A stretch of 64,000 nucleotides of DNA from assembly GCA_036823295.1 (NCBI GenBank), contig DAISGD010000001.1, positions 82,158 to 146,157 of the forward strand, read 5' to 3'. The notes under the pieces were generated by a model that did no database searches, was not told the DNA's origin, and saw only the letters and a program-made list of their open reading frames with translations. Origin of the DNA: UBA4742 sp002403895 (GTDB lineage Bacteria; Actinomycetota; Acidimicrobiia; Acidimicrobiales; Acidimicrobilacustridaceae). Of this stretch, positions 59,133 through 64,000 are shown piece by piece. How positions within the stretch are numbered: the first letter of the stretch is position 1; each line of letters opens with the position of its first letter. The position numbers were made by a program, and so were the translations under genes.

Positions 59133-60488
59133 TCAGGTGGGTTGGAGCCGGTCGAGCACGGCGGGCAGGTGGTCCAGCAGGTCTGCGGCCACGAGGCCGT
59201 GGCGCCAGCCTAGGGCTCCGGCGGCACCGTGCAGGAACGCTCCCGCGCCAGCTGCGTGCCAGGGCGCCACCCCCGCGGCGGCGAGGGCACCGATCACGCC
59301 GGCCAACACATCGCCGGTACCGGCGCAGGCCAATCGGGCGTCGCCGGTCGTCACCACCAACACCCGGCCATCCGGATGGGCCACCACCTCGGGACCTCCC
59401 TTCAACAGCACCACACAGCCGAGACGGACGGCCAGGTCGCGGGTGGCGGCGATCCGATCGGCGCCGGGGGCCGCCCCCGCCAAGCGGCCGAATTCTCCGT
59501 CATGGGGGGTGAGGATCACGTGGGGGCCGAGCGGCCCAGTGACGCCCTCGGCCAGGGCGGTCAGCCCGTCGCCATCGACCACCGTCGCCACGGTCGTGGC
59601 GGACACCAGCTCGCGCACCTGGGCCTTGGTCGCCTCCGCCAGACCCAGGCCGTTGCCCACGACCAGCGCGCCGAAGCGACCCAGTTGGGCGAGCACCGTG
59701 GCCGCCCACCCCGCGTCCTCCAGTGCGGTCTGCACCACCTCGACTGGCATCGATCCCCCGGAGGGGGCGGCGCCCGGGGTGCTGTGGCGGACGTAACCGG
59801 CACCCGTCCGCTGGGCGCCACCGGCGACCAGGGCGGCGGCTCCCGACATGCCTGGGCTCCCCGCCACCACCCACACCGCGGCTTGCCATTTGTGAGCGGT
59901 GGGTGATCGCCGCGGCAGCCACCCGACGACGTCATCGCTCTCGACGACGAACGCGGTGGGAGCGTCCACCGCGAGCCCGATGTCAGCCACCGACACCGAC
60001 CCGGCCAGGGTCCGGCCTGGCTCGAACAGCAGGCCCGGCTTGAGCGCCGCGAACGTCACGGTCCGAGTGGCGGTCCAGGCCGCCCCCGGCCGCGCTCCGG
60101 TGAGGCCGTCCACCCCGCTGGGGATGTCGACGGCCAGCACCGGCGCGGGACGAGCCAACTCGGGCGGGCGGTAGCTGCCCCGAAAGCCCGTGCCGTAGGC
60201 GGCGTCGATCACCAGGTCGGCCACCGGCAACGTCGCCGGGGCGTCCTCGACCTCGATCACCTCGACTCGTACCCCTCGGCGAGCCAGTCGCCGGGCCGCG
60301 TCCCGCCCGTCGTGACCATTATTGCCCTTGCCGGCCAGCACCACGACCCGACGCCCGTAGGTCCCTCCCAACATCGAGATCGCCGCCCGGGCCACGGCCG
60401 CCCCGGCTCGGCTGATGAGCTCGTCGATCGGTTCGGTGGCGAGGCGGTCGACCTCGCCCATCTCCATCGGGGTCAGGACCGGAATCAC
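59133..60488 (-). CDS. nnr: Bifunctional NAD(P)HX epimerase/dehydratase
   Basis: Repairs hydrated NAD(P)H: an N-terminal epimerase (NnrE) and a C-terminal ADP/ATP-dependent dehydratase (NnrD). The 451 residues show VVVLAGKGNNGHDGRDAARRLA and VDIPSGVDGLTG in the first half, and VILTPHDGEFGRLAG, VVLLKGGPEVVAHPDG and GTGDVLAGVIGALAAAG in the kinase-like second half. GTG at 60488 overlaps the acpS stop by 4 bp. The acpS-nnr-alr-tsaE-tsaB order is common in actinobacteria. Confidence 0.95.
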   Translation of the reverse strand: MIPVLTPMEMGEVDRLATEPIDELISRAGAAVARAAISMLGGTYGRRVVVLAGKGNNGHDGRDAARRLARRGVRVEVIEVEDAPATLPVADLVIDAAYGTGFRGSYRPPELARPAPVLAVDIPSGVDGLTGARPGAAWTATRTVTFAALKPGLLFEPGRTLAGSVSVADIGLAVDAPTAFVVESDDVVGWLPRRSPTAHKWQAAVWVVAGSPGMSGAAALVAGGAQRTGAGYVRHSTPGAAPSGGSMPVEVVQTALEDAGWAATVLAQLGRFGALVVGNGLGLAEATKAQVRELVSATTVATVVDGDGLTALAEGVTGPLGPHVILTPHDGEFGRLAGAAPGADRIAATRDLAVRLGCVVLLKGGPEVVAHPDGRVLVVTTGDARLACAGTGDVLAGVIGALAAAGVAPWHAAGAGAFLHGAAGALGWRHGLVAADLLDHLPAVLDRLQPT

Positions 60489-60871
60489 GCCGGGGCCGCC
60501 TGCGGGCCGAGGGCGACGACCGTGGCCTGGGCCAGGTGATCGGTGTGACTGAGCGTCACCAACCAGCGGACCACGCCACGGGCCTCGGCCAGCGCGGCGG
60601 CCGAGCCATGCAGTTCGAGGCATGGGGCCCCCGAGGGAGTCCGGATCACCTCGATGTCGCGAAAGGCGACCTGGCCGAGACCCACGCCGAGCGCCTTCAT
60701 GGTCGCCTCCTTGGCCGCGAACCGGCCGCCGAAACGCTCGGTGGGGTCATGGCGTTCGATGGCGTAGGCCTGCTCACTCTCGGTGAACAGCCGGGCCACG
60801 ATCCCCGGCGTGCGGTCGAGCACCCGGCGCAGGCGGTCAAGGTCGACGAGGTCGGTCCCAATGCCGATCAT
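60485..60871 (-). CDS. acpS: Holo-[acyl-carrier-protein] synthase
   Basis: Puts phosphopantetheine on acyl carrier protein. The 128 residues open MIGIGTDLVDLDRLRRVL with the Mg-binding Asp, and have RFAAKEATMKALGVGLG with the Glu/Lys and LVTLSHTDHLAQATVVAL. The ATG at 60871 is favoured; a GTG two codons earlier is possible. It lies 12 bp behind the GlmS-like gene. Confidence 0.95.
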   Translation of the reverse strand: MIGIGTDLVDLDRLRRVLDRTPGIVARLFTESEQAYAIERHDPTERFGGRFAAKEATMKALGVGLGQVAFRDIEVIRTPSGAPCLELHGSAAALAEARGVVRWLVTLSHTDHLAQATVVALGPQAAPA

Positions 60872-60883
60872 GGCCACCCGGAT

Positions 60884-63800
60884 TCAGGATCGCCAGTGAT
60901 CGGCCAGGTCGGAGACCGGCTCAGTCAGCAGATCGACAACGGGCAACTCGCCAAGGAGATCCTCCCGGAAGGTCGGCTCAGTCTCCGTCACCGCGTCCTT
61001 GAGGGCGGAGAAGCGGCTGCGGTAGCCCTGGAGAACCGACCGCATCGCCCCGGGGGACAACTGGTCACGGAAGCGCACGTGGATCAACGTGAGCCCGGTC
61101 GCTTGTTTGTCCTTGACCTCCGGCACGATCAGGACCGTCCGGCCGTCACTGCGGCCGCGCGCGGCCAGCACCAGCCGCTCGCTGGCGACCCGGTGCTTGG
61201 TACCCCGCAGCTCGGGCTGAGCCTCGGTGCGGCTCGCCAGTTCCCGGCTGAGGCCGCCCCGATCGACGACGACCACACCCGCGGGGTTGTTCTCGTCGCC
61301 CACCCGGCCTTCGATGCGGTACCGGGTGAACCCGAGCACCTCGGAGACGGCAGCATCGAGGGTGGCCAGGGTCCGCAACGAGGCATAGGTGAGCCGGTCG
61401 CGAGCGACGCCGGTGGCCAGCACCTCCGCCACCAGGGGCACCCGCAGCAAGCTCTCGTCGCTGCGGGAGATCCCCACCGTGACCGTCTTGGCCTGGTGCT
61501 TGATGGCATCCACCGGACGGGTCAGCTCTTCGATGGCCCGGGTCAGCGACGCGGTGAGGTCCTCGATGACGACGCTCGGAGTTCCCACCTTGCCGTGCTC
61601 GACCTGGTAGCCCTCGAGCGGGACCACGCCCAGCGCGTAGCGGAACTGGGAGCCGAGACGTACGGCCGTGCTGGCCTCGAGCTGGCCGTCATAGTCGTTG
61701 CTCCGCAGGTCGTCGAAGAAGCGAGCGGCCGGTACCTCGAGCAGCAGACCGAGGCGGTCGAGGAGATCCCCCTGGGCCGGTTCGGCCGGCTCGGACACGA
61801 CGGTCTCGATGGCGGCGCGCGCCTCGCGTAGCGGTCGGGCCAGCGCGTCGATGGCCAGGGCGGCCTCGTAGCCGAAGAGGTGGCCGGCCATGGTCGACAG
61901 CACGAAGGCGAGACTGGGATGAGTGGTCGGCACCAAGATTGCGGCCAGAGCGGACGAGAAGCGTTCCTCACCCTCGCTGGCGATCACGATCGGAGCGGCC
62001 TTGTGCGCCCGGTAGATGGCGATCTCCTTGGCCACATCGTCGGCCGTGGACCCGCTCAGGCCCGCGGCACAGACGAGGATCATCGGCTCGGCCGACAGGT
62101 CGATGTGCTTCTTGTCCTCGGTGGCGTCACAGGCGATGGACTTGTAACAGAGCTCCGACAACTTGATCCGGACCTCCTGGGCGGCGATCCGGTTGGCGCC
62201 GTTGCCCACGACGGCCCAATAGCGGCGGCTGGGAGCGAACCGTTGGGCGGCCTCGGCCAGGGCCGGCCGACAGGCCAGGGTCCGGGTCATCAGATCGGGG
62301 AGCTCGCGCAGCGCGGCCAGTACATCGCGCAACGGGTACTCGGGATTGAGCCCAACCTCCTCGGCGATGGCGAGCGCGAGCAGGTTCCCGGCTGCGATCT
62401 GGGCATAGAAGGCCTTGGTCGAGGCCACGCTCATCTCCACGTCGCGCCCGTCGGAGGTGTACAACACCCCGTCGGCCTTGTCGGTGAGATCGCTGTTGCG
62501 CCGGTTCACGATGGCGATGACCCTGGCCCCCCGGGACCGGACCAGGTCAACAGTGCGGTTCGTGTCGGTCGTCGTGCCCGACTGGCTGATGGCCACCACC
62601 AGCGTGTCGGTCATGGTCGCCCGCAACTCGAATCCGGAGAGCTCGGTTGCCGGCAGGGCTCGTGCCTGAACGGACGCGTCCCCGAGGGCGGCGGTGAGGG
62701 TGGCGGCCAGGCTCTGGCCCGCGACGGCGGCCGTGCCCTGACCCACCACGAGCACGTGACGGATCGACCGGGAGCGCAGGTCGGCCCGGATATCATCGGG
62801 CAACGTGTCAGCCGGCAAGACGACCGAGAGCTCACCGTCGCGTTCGATGAGCTTGCCTCGCAGGGTCTTGCGGAATGACGCCGGCGCTTCGGAGATCTCC
62901 TTCAACAAGAAGTGGGGGGAGTCGCCCCGATCAATGTCTCGCGTGGTGATCTGGGCCCGGACCACCTCGTCGGGGCTTATGGGCAGGGGTGTGCCGTCGT
63001 ACGCGATCCGGTCGATGGCAGCGAGCTGACCGGCGCCCTCACCCCGGAGCCACAGGATCTGCCCACGGGTGGCGCTCGGGTTGGCGGGATCGGCCGGCGT
63101 CTCGCCGTCCATCCGCAAATAGCTCGACGTTTCTTCGACCAACCCGTAGGGCTCACTCGCCACCAAGAAGGCATCTTCGGCCAGCCCGACGTACAGCGCC
63201 TGACCACTTCCCCGCAGGGCGAGGAACAGGTCACCGGGCAGCGCCGCCGCGCCGGCCGCGATGGCCACCGATCCTTCGAGCACGTCGACCGTGCGACGCA
63301 GCGCCTCGAGGGGGGCCATCCCCCGGCCGAGATGGCGCGATGCCAACGTGGGGATCACCTTGGCGTCGGTGGTGATCTCGGCGGCGATCCGCAGCGCCTC
63401 GGTGGCCTTGAGGTCGGCGAAGTTGTCCACGTCGCCGTTGAGGACCGCGGTGACGTAGGGACCGGGCTCACGGTCGAGCTCTTCGGAGTTCAGCGGATGG
63501 GCGTTGGGCTGAGAGATGATCCCCACGCTGGCCCATCGGGTGTGGCCGAGGACCACGGCCTCGGCTCCATCGGCCGCGACGGCCTGGCGTAAGAGGTCAT
63601 CGCCGGCAATGGCGGCGCGCAGGGCACGAGTGTTGTCGCCCAGCTCGCCGATCTCGGCGGCCGCCTTGTAGACGAAGCCGAGACACCCTTCGGCGCGGCG
63701 GACCGCCAGAGACCCGAACAAGGGATCGGCGGAGCGCCGGGCGAGGATCGAGGCGACGGCCGGAGAGTCCAGGTCGAGGCAGTGGCCCCGCACCAGGACG

Positions 63801-64000
63801 TGGAGACCGGCTGAGTCACGGCCCCGTACCTCGAGGCGATCGAGGGCCGAGAGGGCCTGCTCGATCGACGTGTAGGCCCCGATAGGGCCGGTGCCGGTGT
63901 TACCACCGGTGAACTCGCCGACGGCGCGTGCCGTTCTGATCCGGTCACGGCCGATAGCCCACACGGCGTCCTTCAACTCGACGACCGCGGCGTTGACCGA
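60884..64000 (-). CDS. Giant GlmS-like amidotransferase/SIS protein (5' end cut)
   Basis: Visible for 1038 residues and open to the window edge. It follows the GlmS plan but is far longer than the usual ~610. The amidotransferase part has LEVRGRDSAGLHV (about 57-69 of the visible part) and HTRWASVGIISQPNAHPLN (about 153-171), both as in GlmS, but the N-terminal catalytic Cys must lie more than 60 residues further upstream, so an insertion is present. Two SIS domains follow: VVAISQSGTTTDTNRTVDL / SVASTKAFYAQIAAGNLLAL, and NRIAAQEVRIKLSELCYK. A C-terminal region of roughly 250 residues has no GlmS counterpart. It may be a specialised paralogue; true start unknown. Confidence 0.8.
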   Translation of the reverse strand, partial: SVNAAVVELKDAVWAIGRDRIRTARAVGEFTGGNTGTGPIGAYTSIEQALSALDRLEVRGRDSAGLHVLVRGHCLDLDSPAVASILARRSADPLFGSLAVRRAEGCLGFVYKAAAEIGELGDNTRALRAAIAGDDLLRQAVAADGAEAVVLGHTRWASVGIISQPNAHPLNSEELDREPGPYVTAVLNGDVDNFADLKATEALRIAAEITTDAKVIPTLASRHLGRGMAPLEALRRTVDVLEGSVAIAAGAAALPGDLFLALRGSGQALYVGLAEDAFLVASEPYGLVEETSSYLRMDGETPADPANPSATRGQILWLRGEGAGQLAAIDRIAYDGTPLPISPDEVVRAQITTRDIDRGDSPHFLLKEISEAPASFRKTLRGKLIERDGELSVVLPADTLPDDIRADLRSRSIRHVLVVGQGTAAVAGQSLAATLTAALGDASVQARALPATELSGFELRATMTDTLVVAISQSGTTTDTNRTVDLVRSRGARVIAIVNRRNSDLTDKADGVLYTSDGRDVEMSVASTKAFYAQIAAGNLLALAIAEEVGLNPEYPLRDVLAALRELPDLMTRTLACRPALAEAAQRFAPSRRYWAVVGNGANRIAAQEVRIKLSELCYKSIACDATEDKKHIDLSAEPMILVCAAGLSGSTADDVAKEIAIYRAHKAAPIVIASEGEERFSSALAAILVPTTHPSLAFVLSTMAGHLFGYEAALAIDALARPLREARAAIETVVSEPAEPAQGDLLDRLGLLLEVPAARFFDDLRSNDYDGQLEASTAVRLGSQFRYALGVVPLEGYQVEHGKVGTPSVVIEDLTASLTRAIEELTRPVDAIKHQAKTVTVGISRSDESLLRVPLVAEVLATGVARDRLTYASLRTLATLDAAVSEVLGFTRYRIEGRVGDENNPAGVVVVDRGGLSRELASRTEAQPELRGTKHRVASERLVLAARGRSDGRTVLIVPEVKDKQATGLTLIHVRFRDQLSPGAMRSVLQGYRSRFSALKDAVTETEPTFREDLLGELPVVDLLTEPVSDLADHWRS

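Overview
This is a gene-dense, GC-rich, housekeeping stretch of an actinobacterial chromosome. I infer a member of the Acidimicrobiia or a close relative. The reasons are GTG and even TTG starts, DUF2510 and DUF2127 proteins, a GuaB3-type IMP dehydrogenase, an F420-type LLM oxidoreductase, a CIRCE-controlled groESL operon, a PcsB/RipA-like NlpC/P60 hydrolase, and many leaderless promoters of the form TANNNT lying 6-8 nt before a start codon. I see no tRNA, rRNA, CRISPR array, insertion sequence, phage or plasmid gene. No gap between genes exceeds about 235 bp. Both ends cut genes: an acyl-CoA dehydrogenase at the left and a very large GlmS-like protein at the right.

Layout. 1-10 kb is accessory and lipid/xenobiotic metabolism: acyl-CoA dehydrogenase, DedA, a CrtC-like protein, a D-aminoacylase-type amidohydrolase, a secreted beta-helix protein, a MarR-MFS efflux operon with two palindromic operators, a lone PEP-synthase-type phosphohistidine domain beside an unrecognised protein, an SCP2 protein and an Fpg/Nei glycosylase. 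10.6-25 kb holds malate dehydrogenase, an aminotransferase, a heterodimeric ABC exporter, two tandem CoA-ester lyases with a methyltransferase, a coiled-coil glucosaminidase, DUF2127, an aldehyde dehydrogenase, a CAP-domain lipoprotein and isocitrate dehydrogenase. 25-35 kb is one-carbon, purine and TCA metabolism: metF-folD, dus-maf, purN-purH, DUF2510 and DUF4190 proteins, sucC-sucD and a B12-binding mutase subunit. 35-51 kb holds an acyl-CoA ligase coupled to a UvrD/PcrA helicase, a dienelactone hydrolase, the LLM enzyme, the NlpC/P60 hydrolase, guaB3-guaA, a large FG-GAP/PKD surface protein, a NudL-like hydrolase with a newly found 59-residue partner, and an OatA-like acyltransferase. 51-64 kb is groES-groEL, then a long minus-strand run: GlmS-like, acpS, nnr, CBS, alr, P1 peptidase, udg, tsaE, tsaB, rimI, tsaD.

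Four TCA enzymes (Mdh, Icd, SucC, SucD) plus CoA-ester lyases and a mutase B12 subunit suggest linked acyl-CoA/C4 metabolism. metF, folD, purH, purN, guaA and guaB3 cover folate-to-purine flux. TsaB, TsaD and TsaE make the tRNA t6A modification. Two peptidoglycan hydrolases share a coiled-coil module but carry different catalytic domains.

The points most worth a second look are a nested RNA structure in front of the NlpC/P60 gene, the giant GlmS-like protein, the orphan phosphohistidine domain with its unknown neighbour, a probable CTG start for guaA, overlapping -10 elements shared by divergent gene pairs, and complementary defects in the two ABC subunits. No clear new defence or mobile system was found.
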